Positions 32,786 to 43,683 of a stretch of 64,000 nt of DNA are shown in pieces. The notes below the pieces were generated by a model. It saw nothing but the letters and a program-made list of their open reading frames with translations. It had not been told where the DNA came from and ran no database searches. Location of the stretch: contig CM076148.1 of the NCBI GenBank assembly GCA_038025085.1, positions 16,960,001-17,024,000 of the forward strand, written 5' to 3'. The translations under genes and the position numbers were made by a program. The DNA comes from Tetragonia tetragonoides. Lineage: Eukaryota > Streptophyta > Magnoliopsida > Caryophyllales > Aizoaceae. The stretch's first letter is position 1. Every line of letters starts with the position of its first letter.

Positions 32786-32905
32786 AGGGGTGCAACACGA
32801 GGAGTTCCCAGGAGGTCACCCATCCTAGTACTACTCTCGCCCAAGCACGCTTAAGTGCTGAGTTCTGATGGGATCCGGTGCATTAGTGCTGGTATGTTCG
32901 CACCC
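32786..32905 (-). rRNA. 5S rRNA copy 99
   Basis: Variants: gaggagttc, cttaagtgctgag, atgttcgc. Confidence 0.95.
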
Positions 32906-33105
32906 ATCAAACTATTGCACAATATTTGTTTTAACCTTGTTCTTACAGCCATTTCTCACTTTTCGTGTGTCTCTTTTATTCGAAAATCAACGATTTGTAC
33001 GTAAAATCCAACACGTCTCCCGATATCTTTTATACTAGCGTTTTCTGATTCTAAACGGTGTTTTAAATAATGCTACATAAAAATTAAAAAAAATGAAATT
33101 TAAAA

Positions 33106-33225
33106 AGGGGTGCAACACGAGGAGTTCCCAGGAGGTCACCCATCCTAGTACTACTCTCGCCCAAGCACGCTTAACTGCTGAGTTCTGATGGGATCCGGTG
33201 CATTAGTGCTGGTATGTTCGCACCC
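33106..33225 (-). rRNA. 5S rRNA copy 100
   Basis: Variants: gaggagttc, ctgctgag, atgttcgc. Confidence 0.95.
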
Positions 33226-33434
33226 ATCAAACTATTGCACAATATTTGTTTTAACCTTGTTCTTACAGCCATTTCTCACTTTTCGTGTGTCTCTTTTATT
33301 CGAAAATCAACGATTTGTACGTAAAATCCAACACGTCTCCCGAAATCTTTTATACTAGCGTTTTCTGATTCTAAATAGCGTTTTAAATAAGGCTACATAA
33401 AAAAAAAATAATTTAGAAAAATGAAGATTTAAAA

Positions 33435-33554
33435 AGGGGTGCAACACGAGTACTTCCAAGGAGGTCACCCATCCTAGTACTACTCTCGCCCAAGCACGCT
33501 TTACTGCGGAGTTCTGATGGGATCCGGTGCATTAGTGCTGGTATGATCGCACCC
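33435..33554 (-). rRNA. 5S rRNA copy 101
   Basis: Variants: cgagtac, ccaagg, gctttactg. Confidence 0.95.
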
Positions 33555-33774
33555 TTCAAACTATTGCACAATATTTGTTTTAACCTTGTTCTTACAGCCA
33601 TTTCTCACTTTTCGTGTGTCTCTTTTATTCGAAAATCAACGGTTTGTACGTAAAACCCAACACGTCTCCCGAAATCTTTTATACTAGTGTTTTCTGATTT
33701 TAAACAGCGTTTTAAATAAGGCTACATAAAAATAAAAAATAAAAAAAACAATTTAAAAAAATGAAGATTTAAAA

Positions 33775-33894
33775 AGGGGTGCAACATGAGGACTTCCCAG
33801 GAGGTCACCCATCCTAGTACTACTCTCGCCCAAGCAGGCTTAACTGCGGAGTTCTGATGGGATCCGGTGCATTAGTGCTGGTATGATCGCACCC
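33775..33894 (-). rRNA. 5S rRNA copy 102
   Basis: Variants: acatgagg, gcaggctt. Confidence 0.96.
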
Positions 33895-34102
33895 ATCAAA
33901 CTATTGCACAATATTTGTTTTAACCTTGTTCTTACAGCCATTTCTCACTTTTCGTGTGTCTCTTTTATTCGAAAATCAACGGTTTGTACGTAAAACCCAA
34001 CACGTCTCCCGAAATCTTTTATATTAGTGTTTTCTGATTCTAAACAGCGTTTTAAATAAGTCTACATAAAAAAAAAAAAAAAAAAAAAAAAGAAATTTAA
34101 AA

Positions 34103-34222
34103 AGGGGTGCAACACGAGTACTTCCCAGGAGGTCACCCATCCTAGTACTACTCTCGCCCAAGCAGGCTTAACTGCGGAGTTCTGATGGGATCCGGTGCAT
34201 TAGTGCTGGTATGTTCGCACCC
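34103..34222 (-). rRNA. 5S rRNA copy 103
   Basis: Variants: cgagtac, gcaggctt, atgttcgc. Left flank has a run of 24 A (34068-34091). Confidence 0.95.
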
Positions 34223-34442
34223 ATCAAACTATTGCACAATATTTGTTTTAAACTTGTTCTTACAGCCATTTCTCAGTTTTCGTGTGTCTCTTTTATTAGA
34301 GAATCAACGGTTTGTACTTAAAACCCAACATGGCTCCCGAAATCTTTTATACAAGTGTTTGCTTATTCGAAACAGCGTTTTAAATAAGGCTACATAAAAA
34401 TAAAAGAAATAAAAAAAAATTTAAAAAAATGAAGATTTAAAA

Positions 34443-34562
34443 AGGGGTGCAAAACGAGGACTTCCCAGGAGGTCACCCATCCTAGTACTACTCTCGCCCA
34501 AGCATGCTTAACTGCAGAGTTCTTATGGGATCTGGTGCATTAGTGCTGGTATGATCGCACCC
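34443..34562 (-). rRNA. 5S rRNA copy 104
   Basis: Variants: caaaacg, gcatgctt, ctgcagag, ttcttatgg, gatctgg. Confidence 0.95.
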
Positions 34563-34772
34563 GTCAAACTATTGCACAATATTTGTTTTAACCTTGTTCT
34601 TACAGCCATTTCTCACTTTTCGTGTGTTTCTTTTATTTAAAAATCAACGGTTTGTACGTAAAACCCAACACGTCTCCCGAAATCTTTTATACTAGTGTTT
34701 TTTGATTCTAAACAGCGTTATAAATAAGGCTACATAAAAATAAAAAAAATTTAAAAAAATGAAGATTTAAAA

Positions 34773-34892
34773 AGGGGTGCAACACGAGGACTTCCCAGGA
34801 GGTCACCTATCCTATTACTACTCTCGCCCTAGCACGCTTAACTGCAAAGTTCTGATGGGATCCGGTGAATTAGTGCTGGTATGATCGCACCC
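34773..34892 (-). rRNA. 5S rRNA copy 105
   Basis: Variants: cacctatcctattac, cgccctag, ctgcaaag, gtgaatta. Intact relative of truncated copy 96. Confidence 0.95.
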
Positions 34893-35102
34893 ATCAAACT
34901 ATTGCACAATATTTGTTTTAACCTTGTTCTTACAACCATTTCTCACTTTCGTGTGTCTCTTTTATTCGAAAATCAACGGTTTGTACGTAAAACCCAACAC
35001 GTCTCCCGAAATCTTTTATACTAGTGTTTGCTGATTCTAAACAGCGTTTTAAATAAGGGTACATAAAAATAAAAAACAAATCTAAAAAAATGAAATTTAA
35101 AA

Positions 35103-35222
35103 AGGGGTGCAACACGAGGACTTCCCAGGAGGTGACCCATCTTAGTACTACTCTCGCCCTAGCATGTTTAACTGCGGAGTTCTGATGGAATCCGGTGCTT
35201 TAGTGCTGGTATGGTCGCACCC
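35103..35222 (-). rRNA. 5S rRNA copy 106
   Basis: Variants: ggtgacccatcttag (C box), cgccctagcatgttt, atggaatccggtgcttta, atggtcgc. Confidence 0.94.
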
Positions 35223-35431
35223 ATCAAACTATTGCACAATATTTGTTTTAACCTTGTTCTTACAGCCATTTCTCACTTTTCGTGTGTCTCTTTTATATGA
35301 AAATCAACGGTTTGTACGTAAAACCCAACACGTCTCCCGAAATCTTTTATAATAGTATTTCTAGTTATAAACAGCGTTTTAAATAAGGCTACATAAAAAT
35401 AAAAAAATATTTTAAAAATGAAGATTTAAAA

Positions 35432-35551
35432 AGGTGTGCAACACTAGGACTTCCCAGGAGGTCACCCATCCTAGTACTACTCTCACCCAAGCACGCTTAA
35501 CTGCGGCATTCTGATGGGATCCGGTGCATTAATGCTGGTATGATAGCACCC
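35432..35551 (-). rRNA. 5S rRNA copy 107
   Basis: Variants: aggtgtgc, actagg, ctctcaccc, gcggcattc, attaatgc, gatagc. Confidence 0.94.
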
Positions 35552-35751
35552 ATCAAACTATTGCACAATATTTGTTTTAACCTTGTTCTTACAGCCATTT
35601 CTCACTTTTCGTGTGTCTCTTTTATTCGAAAATAAACGGTTTGTACGTAAAACCCAACACGTCTCCCGAAATCTTTTATACTAGTGTTTTCTGATTCTAA
35701 ACGGCGTTTTAAATAAGGCTACATAAAAATTAAAAAAAATGAAATTTAAAA

Positions 35752-35871
35752 AGGGGTGCAACACGAGGAGTTCCCAGGAGGTCACCCATCCTAGTACTAC
35801 TCTCGCCCAAGCACGCTTAAGTGCTGAGTTCTGATGGGATCCGGTGCATTAGTGCTGGTATGTTCGCACCC
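35752..35871 (-). rRNA. 5S rRNA copy 108
   Basis: Same variants as copy 99. Confidence 0.95.
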
Positions 35872-36071
35872 ATCAAACTATTGCACAATATTTGTTTTAA
35901 CCTTGTTCTTACATCCATTTCTCACTTTTCGTGTGTCTCTTTTATTCGAAAATCAACGATTTGTACGTAAAATCCAACACGTGTCCCGAAATCTTTTATA
36001 CTAGCGTTTTCTGATTCTATAAGGTGTTTTAAATAAGGCTACATAAAAATTAAAAAAAATGAAATTTAAAA

Positions 36072-36191
36072 AGGGGTGCAACACGAGGAGTTCCCATGAG
36101 GTCACCCATCCTAGTACTACTCTCGCCCAAGCACGCTTAACTGCTGAGTTCTGATGGGATCCGGTGCATTAGTGCTGGTATGTTCGCACCC
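36072..36191 (-). rRNA. 5S rRNA copy 109
   Basis: As copy 100 plus cccatgagg. Confidence 0.95.
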
Positions 36192-36401
36192 ATCAAACTA
36201 TTGCACAATATTTGCTTTAACCTTGTTCTTACAGCCATTTCTCACTTTTCGTGTGTCTCTTTTATTCGAAAATCAACGATTTGTACGTAAAATCCAACAC
36301 GTCTCCCGAAATCTTTTATACTAGCGTTTTCTGATTCTAAATAGCGTTTTAAATAAGGCTACATAAAAAAAAAAACAATTTAGAAAAATGAAGATTTAAA
36401 A

Positions 36402-36521
36402 AGAGGTGCAACACGAGTACTTCCAAGGAGGTCACCCATCCTAGTACTACTCTCGCCCAAGCACGCTTTACTGCGGAGTTCTGATGGGATCCGGTGCATT
36501 AGTGCTGGTATGATCGCACCT
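36402..36521 (-). rRNA. 5S rRNA copy 110
   Basis: As copy 101 plus agaggtgc and RNA start cgcacct. Confidence 0.95.
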
Positions 36522-36741
36522 TTCAAACTATTGCACAATATTTGTTTTAACCTTGTTCTTACAGCCATTTCTCACTTTTCGTGTGTCTCATTTATTCGAA
36601 AATCAACGGTTTGTACGTAAAACCCAACACGTCTCCCGAAATCTTTTATACTAGTGTTTTCTGATTTTAAACAGCGTTTTAAATAAGGCTACATAAAAAT
36701 AAAAAATAAAAAAAACAATTTAAAAAAATGAAGATTTAAAA

Positions 36742-36861
36742 AGGGGTGCAGCATGAGGACTTCCCGGGAGGTCACCCATCCTAGTACTACTCTCGCTTAA
36801 GCAGGCTTAACTGCGGAGTTCTGATGGGATCCGGTGCATTAGTGCTGGTATGATCGCACCC
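36742..36861 (-). rRNA. 5S rRNA copy 111
   Basis: Variants: gcagcatgagg, cccgggagg, ctcgcttaagcaggctt. Confidence 0.94.
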
Positions 36862-37066
36862 ATCAAACTATTGCACAATATTTGTTTTAACCTTGTTCTT
36901 ACAGCCATTTCTCACTTTTTGTGTGTCTCTTTTATTCGAAAATCAACGGTTTGTACGTAAATCCCAACACGTCTCCCGAAATCTTTTATATTAGTGTTTA
37001 CTGATTCTAAACAGCGTTTTAAATAAGTCTACATAAAAAATAAAAAATAAAAAATAAAATTTAAAA

Positions 37067-37186
37067 AGGGGTGCAACACGAGTACTTCCCAGGAGGTCAC
37101 CCATCCTAGTACTACTCTCGCCCAAGCAGGCTTAACTGCGGAGTTCTGATGGGATCCGGTGCATTAGTGCTGGTATGTTCGCACCC
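37067..37186 (-). rRNA. 5S rRNA copy 112
   Basis: Same variants as copy 103, but the right spacer (tttatcggagaatc) matches that of copy 93. Confidence 0.95.
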
Positions 37187-37398
37187 ATCAAACTATTGCA
37201 CAATATTTGTTTTAACCTTGTTCTTACAGCCATTTCTCACTTTTCGTGTGTCTCTTTTATCGGAGAATCAACGATTTGTACGTAAAATCCAACACGTCTC
37301 CCGAAATCTTTTATACTAGCGTTTTCTGATTCTAAACGGCGTTTTAAATAAGGCTACATAAAAAAAAAAAAACAATTTAGAAAAATGAAGATTTAAAA

Positions 37399-37518
37399 AG
37401 GGGTGCAACACGAGTACTTCCAAGGAGGTCACCCATCCTAGTACTACTCTCGCCCTAGCATGTTTAACTGCGGAGTTCTGATGGAATCCGGTGCTTAATT
37501 GCTGGTATGGTCACACCC
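37399..37518 (-). rRNA. 5S rRNA copy 113, hybrid of two families
   Basis: Left part is of the copy 94 family (cgagtac, ccaagg, catcctag); right part is of the copy 97/106 family (cgccctagcatgttt, atggaatcc, ggtgctt, atggtc). The switch lies between 37438 and 37456. Private changes: aattgctgg, tcacaccc. Confidence 0.94.
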
Positions 37519-37731
37519 ATCAAACTATTGCACAATATTTGTTTTAACCTTGTTCTTACAGCCATTTCTCACTTTTCGTGTGTCTCTTTTATTCGAAAAT
37601 CAACGGTTTGTACGTAAATCCCAACACGTCTCCCGAAATTTTTTTATACTAGTGTTTTCTGATTCTAAATAGCGTTTTAAATAACGCTACATAAAAATAA
37701 AAATAAAATTAAAAAAAATGAAGATTTAAAA

Positions 37732-37851
37732 AGGGTTGCAACACGAGGACTTCCCAGGAGGTCACCCATCCTAGTACTACTCTCGTCCAAGCACACGTAA
37801 CTGCGGAGTACTGATGGGATCCGGTGCATTAGTTCTGGTATGATCGCACCC
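37732..37851 (-). rRNA. 5S rRNA copy 114
   Basis: Variants: agggttgc, ctcgtccaag, cacacgtaactg (A box), gcggagtactg, tagttctgg. Confidence 0.94.
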
Positions 37852-38071
37852 ATCAAACTAATACACAATATTTGTTTTAACCTTGTTCTTACAACCATTT
37901 CTCAGTTTTCGTGTGTCTCTTTTATTGGAAAATCAACGGTTTGTACTTAAAATCCAACATGGCTCCCGAAATCTTTTATACTAGTGTTTGCTGATTCGAA
38001 ACAGCGTTTTAAATAAGGCTACATAAAAATAAAAGAAATAAAAAAAAAATTAAAAAAATGAAGATTTAAAA

Positions 38072-38191
38072 AGGGGTGCAAAACGAGGACTTCCCAGGAG
38101 GTCACCCATCCTAGTAATACTCTCGCCCAAGCATGCTTAACTGCGGAGTTCTTTTGGGATCCGGTGCATTAGTGCTGGTATGATCGCACCC
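38072..38191 (-). rRNA. 5S rRNA copy 115
   Basis: Variants: caaaacg, gtaatac, gcatgctt, ttcttttgggat. Confidence 0.95.
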
Positions 38192-38401
38192 ATCAAACTA
38201 TTGCACAATATTTGTTTTAACCTTGTTCTTACAGCCATTTCTCACTTTTCGTGTGTTTCTTTTATTTAAAAATCAACGGTTTGTACGTAAAACCCAACAC
38301 GTCTCCCGAAATCTTTTATACTAGTGTTTTCTGATTCTAAACAGCGTTATAAATAAGGCTTCATAAAAATAAAAAAAATTTAAAATAATGAAGATTTAAA
38401 A

Positions 38402-38521
38402 AGGGGTGCAACACGAGGACTTCCCAGGAGGTCACCTATCCTAGTACTACTCTCGCCCTAGCACGCTTAACTGCGAAGTTCTGATGGGATCCGGTGAATT
38501 AGTGCTGGTATGATCGCACCC
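38402..38521 (-). rRNA. 5S rRNA copy 116
   Basis: Variants: cacctatcc, cgccctag, gcgaag, gtgaatta. Confidence 0.95.
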
Positions 38522-38730
38522 ATCAAACTATTGCACAATATTTGTTTTAACCTTGTTCTTACAACCATTTCTCACTTTTCGAGTGTCTCTTTTATTCGAA
38601 AATCAACGGTTTGTACGTAAAACCCAACACGTCTCCCGAAATCTTTTATACTAGTGTTTGCTGATTCTAAACAACGTTTTAAATAAGGGTACATAAAAAT
38701 AAAAAAAATCTAAAAAAATGAAATTTAAAA

Positions 38731-38850
38731 AGGGGTGCAACACGAGGACTTCCCAGGAGGTCACCCATCTTAGTACTACTCTCGCCCAAGCACGCTTAAC
38801 TGCTGAGTTCTGATGGGTTCCGGTGCATTAGTGCTGGTATGTTCGCACCC
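38731..38850 (-). rRNA. 5S rRNA copy 117
   Basis: Variants: catcttag, ctgctgag, gggttccgg, atgttcgc. Confidence 0.95.
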
Positions 38851-39057
38851 ATCAAACTATTGCACAATATTTGTTTTAACCTTGTTTTTACAGCCATTTC
38901 TCACTTTTCGTGTGTCTCTTTTATTCGAAAATCAACGTTTGTACGTAAAATCCAACACGTCTACCGAAATCTTTTATACTAGTTTTTTCTGATTCTAAAT
39001 AGCATTTTAAATAAGGCTACATAAAAAAAAACAATTAAAAAAAATGAAGATTTAAAA

Positions 39058-39177
39058 AGGGGTGCAACACGAGCACTTCCCAGGAGGTCACCCATCCTTG
39101 TACTAATCTCGCCCAATTACTCTTAACTTCGGAGTTCTGATGGGATCTGGTGCATTAGTGCTGGTTTGATCGTACCA
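39058..39177 (-). rRNA. 5S rRNA copy 118
   Basis: Variants: cgagcac, ccttgtactaatctcg, cccaattactctt (A box), aacttcgg, gatctgg, ggtttgatcgtacca. Strongly diverged and probably inactive. Confidence 0.92.
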
Positions 39178-39399
39178 ATCAAACTATGCACAATATTTGC
39201 TTTAACCTTGTTCTTACAGCTATTTCTCACTTTTCGTGGGTCTCTTTTATTCGAAAATCAACGGTTTGTACGTAAAACCCAACACGTCTCTCGAAATCTT
39301 TTCTACTAGTGTTTTCTGATTCTAAACAACGTTTTAAATAAGGCTACATAAAAATAAAAAAAAAATTTAAAAAAATTTTATAAAAATGAGGATTTAAAA

Positions 39400-39513
39400 A
39401 GGGGTGCAACACGAGGACTTTCCAAGAGGTCACCCATCCTAGTACTACTCTCGCCCAAGCACGCTTAACTGCGGAGTTCTGATGGGATCTGGTGCATTAG
39501 TGCTGGTATGATC
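39400..39513 (-). pseudogene. 5S copy 119, shortened 180-base unit
   Basis: The gene reaches tatgatc and then joins cgttttaaataagg of the distal spacer, losing RNA bases 1-6 and the whole upstream region. Also tttccaagagg and gatctgg. The step to the next copy is 180 bases. Confidence 0.93.
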
Positions 39514-39579
39514 CGTTTTAAATAAGGCTACATAAAAATAAAAAAATAAAAAAACATTTAAAAAAATGAATATTTAAAC

Positions 39580-39699
39580 AGGGGTGCAACACGAGGACTT
39601 CCCAGGAGGTCACCCATCCTAGTACTACTCTCGCCCAAGCACGCTTAACTGCGGTGATCTGATGGAATCCGATGTATTAGTGCTGGTAAGATCGCACAC
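39580..39699 (-). rRNA. 5S rRNA copy 120
   Basis: Variants: gcggtgatctg, atggaatccgatgtatta, ggtaagatc, cgcacac. Confidence 0.94.
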
Positions 39700-39922
39700 A
39701 TCAAACTATTGCACAATATTTGTTTTAACCTTGTTCTTACAGCCATTTCTCACTTTTCGTGTGTCTCTTTTATTCGAAAATCAACGGTTTGTACGTAAAA
39801 CCCAACACGTCTCCCGAAATCTTTTATACTAGTGTTTTCTTATTCTAAACAGCGTTTTCAATAAGACTACATAAAAATAAAATAAAAATAATTTTTTTTT
39901 TTAAAACAATGAAGATTTAAAA

Positions 39923-40043
39923 AGGGGTGCAACACGAGGACTTCCCAGGAGGTCACCCATCCTAGTACTACTCTCGCCCAAGCATGCTTAACTGCGGAGT
40001 TCTGATGGAATCAGGTTGCATTAGTGCTGGTATGATCGCATCC
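39923..40043 (-). rRNA. 5S rRNA copy 121, 1-base insertion
   Basis: 121 bases: tggaatcaggttgcatt. Also gcatgctt and cgcatcc. Left flank carries a T11 run on the + strand (39892-39902). Confidence 0.93.
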
Positions 40044-40260
40044 ATCAAACTATTGAACAATATTTGGTTTAAACTTGTTCTTACAGCCATTTCTTAATTT
40101 TCGTGTGTCTCTTTTATACGAAAATCAACGGTGTGTACATAAAACCCAACACGTCTCCCGAAATCTTTTATACTAGTGTTTTCTGATTCTAAACAGCGTT
40201 TTAAATAAGGCTACATAAAAATAAAAAAATAAAAAAAATTAAAAAAATGAAGATTTAAAA

Positions 40261-40380
40261 AGGGGTGCAACACGAGGACTTCCCAGGAGGTCACCCATCC
40301 TAGTACTACTCTCGCGCAAGCACGCTTGACTGCGGAGTTCTGATGGGATCCGGTACATTAGTGCCGGTATGATCGCAGCC
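40261..40380 (-). rRNA. 5S rRNA copy 122
   Basis: Variants: ctctcgcgcaag, cttgactg, ggtacatta, gtgccgg, cgcagcc. Close to copy 128. Confidence 0.94.
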
Positions 40381-40601
40381 ATCAAACTATTGCACAATAT
40401 TTGTTTTAACCTTGTTCTTACAGCCATTTCTTACTTTTCGTGTGTCTCTTTTATTCGAAAATCAACGGTTTGTACGTAAAACCCAACACGTCTCCCGAAA
40501 TCTTTTATACTAGTATTTTCTGATTCTAAACAACGTTTTAAATAAGGCTACATAAAAATAAATAGAATAAAAATAAAATTTAAAAAAATGAAGATTTAAA
40601 A

Positions 40602-40722
40602 AGTGGTGCAACACGAGTACTTCTCAGGAGGTCACCCATCCTAGTACTACTCTCGCCCAAGCAAGCTTAACTGCGGAGTTCTGATGGAATCCGGTTGCAT
40701 TAGTGCGGGTATGATCGCACCC
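40602..40722 (-). rRNA. 5S rRNA copy 123, 1-base insertion
   Basis: 121 bases: atggaatccggttgc. Also agtggtgc, cgagtac, cttctcagg, gcaagctt, gtgcggg. Confidence 0.93.
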
Positions 40723-40943
40723 ATCAAACTATTGCACAATATTTGTTTTAACCTTGTTCTTACAGCCATTTCTCACTTTTCGTGTGTCTCTTTTATTCGA
40801 AAATCAACGGTTTGTACGTAAAACTCAACACTTCTCCCGAAATCTATTCTACTAGTTTTTTCTGATTTTAAACAACGTTTTAAATAAGGCAACATAAAAA
40901 TAAAAAAAATAAAAAAAAAAATTTAAAAAATGAAGATTTAAAA

Positions 40944-41057
40944 AGGGGTGCAACACGAGGACTTCCCAGGAGGTCACCCATCCTAGTACTACTCTCGCCC
41001 AAGCACGCTTAACTGCGGAGTTCTGATGGGGTCCGGTATATTAGTGCTGGTATGATC
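40944..41057 (-). pseudogene. 5S copy 124, shortened 180-base unit
   Basis: Same tatgatc/cgtttt junction as copies 119 and 125. Also ggggtccggtatatta. Lacks the RNA start and upstream promoter. Confidence 0.93.
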
Positions 41058-41123
41058 CGTTTTAAATAAGGCTACATAAAAATAAAAAAATAAAAAAACA
41101 TTTAAAAAAATGAAGATTTAAAA

Positions 41124-41237
41124 AGGGGTGCAACACGAGGACTTCCCAGGAGGTCACCCATCCTAGTACTACTCTCGCCCAAGCATGCTTAACTGCGGAG
41201 TTCTAATGGGATCCAGTGCATTAGTGCTGGTATGATC
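41124..41237 (-). pseudogene. 5S copy 125, shortened 180-base unit
   Basis: Junction as in copy 124. Other variants: gcatgctt, ttctaatgg, gatccagtg. Confidence 0.93.
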
Positions 41238-41302
41238 CGTTTTAAATAAGGCTACATAAAAATAAAAAAATTAAAAAAAATTAAAAAAATGAAGATTTAA
41301 AA

Positions 41303-41422
41303 AGGGGTGCAACACGAGGACTTCCCAGGAGGTCACCCATCCTAGTACAACTCTCCCCCAAGCACGCGTAACTGCGGAGTTCTGATGGGATCCGGTGCAT
41401 TAGTGCTGGTATGATCGCACCC
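41303..41422 (-). rRNA. 5S rRNA copy 126
   Basis: Variants: gtacaactctcccccaag (IE), cacgcgtaactg (A box). Confidence 0.95.
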
Positions 41423-41644
41423 ATCAAACTATTGCACAATATTTGTTTTGACCCTGTTCTTACAGCCATTTCTCACTTTTCATGTGTCTCTTTTATTCGA
41501 AAATCAACGGTTTGTACGTAAAACCCAACACGTCTCCTGAAATCTTTTATACTAGTGTTTTCTGATTCTAAACAGCGTTTTAAATAAGGCAACATAAAAA
41601 TTAAAAAAAATAAAATAAAAAATTAAAAAAATGAAGATTTAAAA

Positions 41645-41763
41645 AGGGGTGCAACACGAGGACTTCCCAGGAGGTCACCCATCCTAGTACTACTCTCGCC
41701 CAAGCACGCTTCACTGCGGAGTTCTGATGGGATCCGGTGCATTAGTGCTGGTATGATCGCACC
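41645..41763 (-). rRNA. 5S rRNA copy 127, 1 base short
   Basis: RNA start has only two G (cgcaccatc instead of cgcacccatc). Also cttcactg (A box). Confidence 0.94.
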
Positions 41764-41985
41764 ATCAAATTATTGCACAATATTTGTTTTAACCTTATTC
41801 TTACAGCCATTTCTTACTTTTCGTGTGTCTTTTTTATTCGAAAATCAACGGTTTGTACGTAAAAGCCAACACGTCTCCCGAAATCTTTTATACTAGTGTT
41901 TTCTGATTCTAAACAGCGTTTTAAATAAGGCTACATAAAAATTAAAAAAATAAAAAAAAATATATAAAAAAATGAAGATTTAAAA

Positions 41986-42105
41986 AGGGGTGCAACACGA
42001 GGACTTCCAAGGAGGTCACCCATCCTAGTACTACTCTCGCGCAAGCACGCTTGACTGCGGAGTTCTGATGGGATCCGGTACATTAGTGCTGGTATGATCG
42101 CACCC
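41986..42105 (-). rRNA. 5S rRNA copy 128
   Basis: Variants: ccaagg, cgcgcaag, cttgactg, ggtacatta. Confidence 0.95.
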
Positions 42106-42326
42106 ATCAAATTATTGCACAATATTTGTTTTAACCTTGTTCTTACAACCATTTCTCACTTTTCGTGTGTCTCTTTTATTCGAAAATCAACGGTTTGTAC
42201 GTAGAACCCAACACGTCTCCCGAAATCTTTTATACTTGTGTTTTCTGATTCTAAACAGCGTTTTAAATAATGCTACATAAAAATAATAAAAAAAAAAAAA
42301 AAATTTAAAAAAGTGAAGATTTAAAA

Positions 42327-42446
42327 AGAGGTGCAACACGAGTACTTCCCAGGAGGTCACCCATCCTAATACTACTCTCGCCTAAGCACGCATAACTGCG
42401 GAGTTCTGATGGGATCCGGTGCATTAGTGCTGGTATGATCGCACCC
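42327..42446 (-). rRNA. 5S rRNA copy 129
   Basis: Variants: agaggtgc, cgagtac, cctaatac, cgcctaag, cacgcataact. Confidence 0.94.
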
Positions 42447-42668
42447 ATCAAACTATTGCACAATATTAGTTTTAACCTTGTTCTAACAGCTATTTCTCAC
42501 TTTTCGTGTGTCTCATTTATTCGAAAATCAACGACTTGTACGTAAAACCCAACACGTCTCCCGAAATCTTTTATACTAGTGTTTTCTGATTCTAAACAGC
42601 GTTTTAAATAAGGCTACATAAAAATTAAAAAAATAAAAAAAAAATTTAAAAAAAATGAAGATTTAAAA

Positions 42669-42788
42669 AGGGGTGCAACATGAGGACTTCCCAGGAGTTC
42701 ACGAATCCTAGTACTACTCTAACCCAAGCACACTTAACTGCTGAGTTCTGATGGGATCCGGCGCATTAGTGCTGGTATGATCGCACCC
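42669..42788 (-). rRNA. 5S rRNA copy 130
   Basis: Variants: acatgagg, gagttcacgaatcc (C box), ctctaaccc, cacactt, ctgctgag, ggcgcatta. Both C and A boxes are altered. Confidence 0.93.
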
Positions 42789-43008
42789 ATCAAACTATTG
42801 CACAATATTTGTTTTAACCTTGTTCTTACAGTCATTTCTCACTTTTCGTGTGTCTCTTTTATTCGAAAATAAACGGTTTGTACGAAAAACCTAACACGTC
42901 TCCTGAAATCTTTTATACTAGTGTTTTCTGAATATAAACAGCGTTTTAAATAAGGCTACATAAAAATAAATAAAATAAAATAAAATTTACAAAAATGAAG
43001 ATTTAAGA

Positions 43009-43128
43009 AGAGGTGCAACACGAGGACTTCCCAGGAGGTCACCAATCCTAGTACTACCCTAACCCAAGCACACATAACTGCTGAGTTCTGATGGGATCCG
43101 GCGCAATAGTGCTGGTATGATCACACCC
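43009..43128 (-). rRNA. 5S rRNA copy 131
   Basis: Variants: agaggtgc, accaatcc, actaccctaaccc, cacacataactgctgag, ggcgcaatag, gatcacaccc. The proximal terminator is broken (ttaagaagagg). Confidence 0.92.
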
Positions 43129-43349
43129 ATCAACCTATTGCACAATATTTGTTTTAACCTTGTTCTTACAGCCATTTCTCACTTTTCGTGTGTCTCTTTT
43201 ATTCGAAAATCAACGGTTTGTACGTAAAACCCAACACGTCTCCTGAAATCTTTTATACTAGTGTTTTCTGATTCTAAACGGCGTTTTAAATAAGGCTACA
43301 TAAAAATAAAAAAAATAAAAAAAATATTTAGAAAAATGAAGATTTAAAA

Positions 43350-43463
43350 AGGGGTGCAACACGAGGACTTCCCAGGAGGTCACCCATCATAGTACTACTC
43401 TCGCCCAAGCACGCTTAGCTGCAGAGTTGGGATCCGTGCCATAATGCTGGTATGATCGCACCC
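43350..43463 (-). pseudogene. 5S copy 132, 6-base internal loss
   Basis: Near full-length, 114 bases: gcagagttgggatccgtgcc shows loss of ctgat and one further base in the RNA 5' domain, which breaks loop A and helix spacing. Also catcatag, cttagctg, ataatgc. Confidence 0.85.
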
Positions 43464-43683
43464 ATCAAACAATTGCACAATATTTGTTTTAACCTTGTTC
43501 TTATAGCCATTTCTCACTTTTCGTGTGTCTCTTTTATTCGAAAATCAACGGTTTGTAAGTAAAACACAACACGTCTCCCGAAATCTTTTATACTAGTGTT
43601 TTCTGATTCTAAACAGCGTTTTAAATAAGGCTACAAAAAAATTAAAAAAATAAAAAAAATTTTAAAAAAATGAAGATTTAAAA

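Larger units (their letters stand above)
32136..34442 (-). repeat. Seven-unit segment duplicated at 35103-37398
   Basis: Copies 97-103 recur as 106-112 at 2,964-2,967 bases (nine units), with the same order of rare variants. The two diverge in the spacer after copy 103/112, which fixes the right end of shared descent. Confidence 0.92.
35103..37398 (-). repeat. Duplicate of the 32136-34442 segment
   Basis: Copies 106-112, with private changes such as cccatgagg in copy 109 and cccgggagg with cgcttaag in copy 111, so the duplication is not brand new. Confidence 0.92.
40944..41302 (-). repeat. Two adjacent shortened units (180 and 179 bases)
   Basis: Both end the gene at tatgatc and run directly into cgttttaaataaggc. 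With the unit at 39400-39579 these are three carriers of one deletion junction; intervening units are of normal length. Confidence 0.93.
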
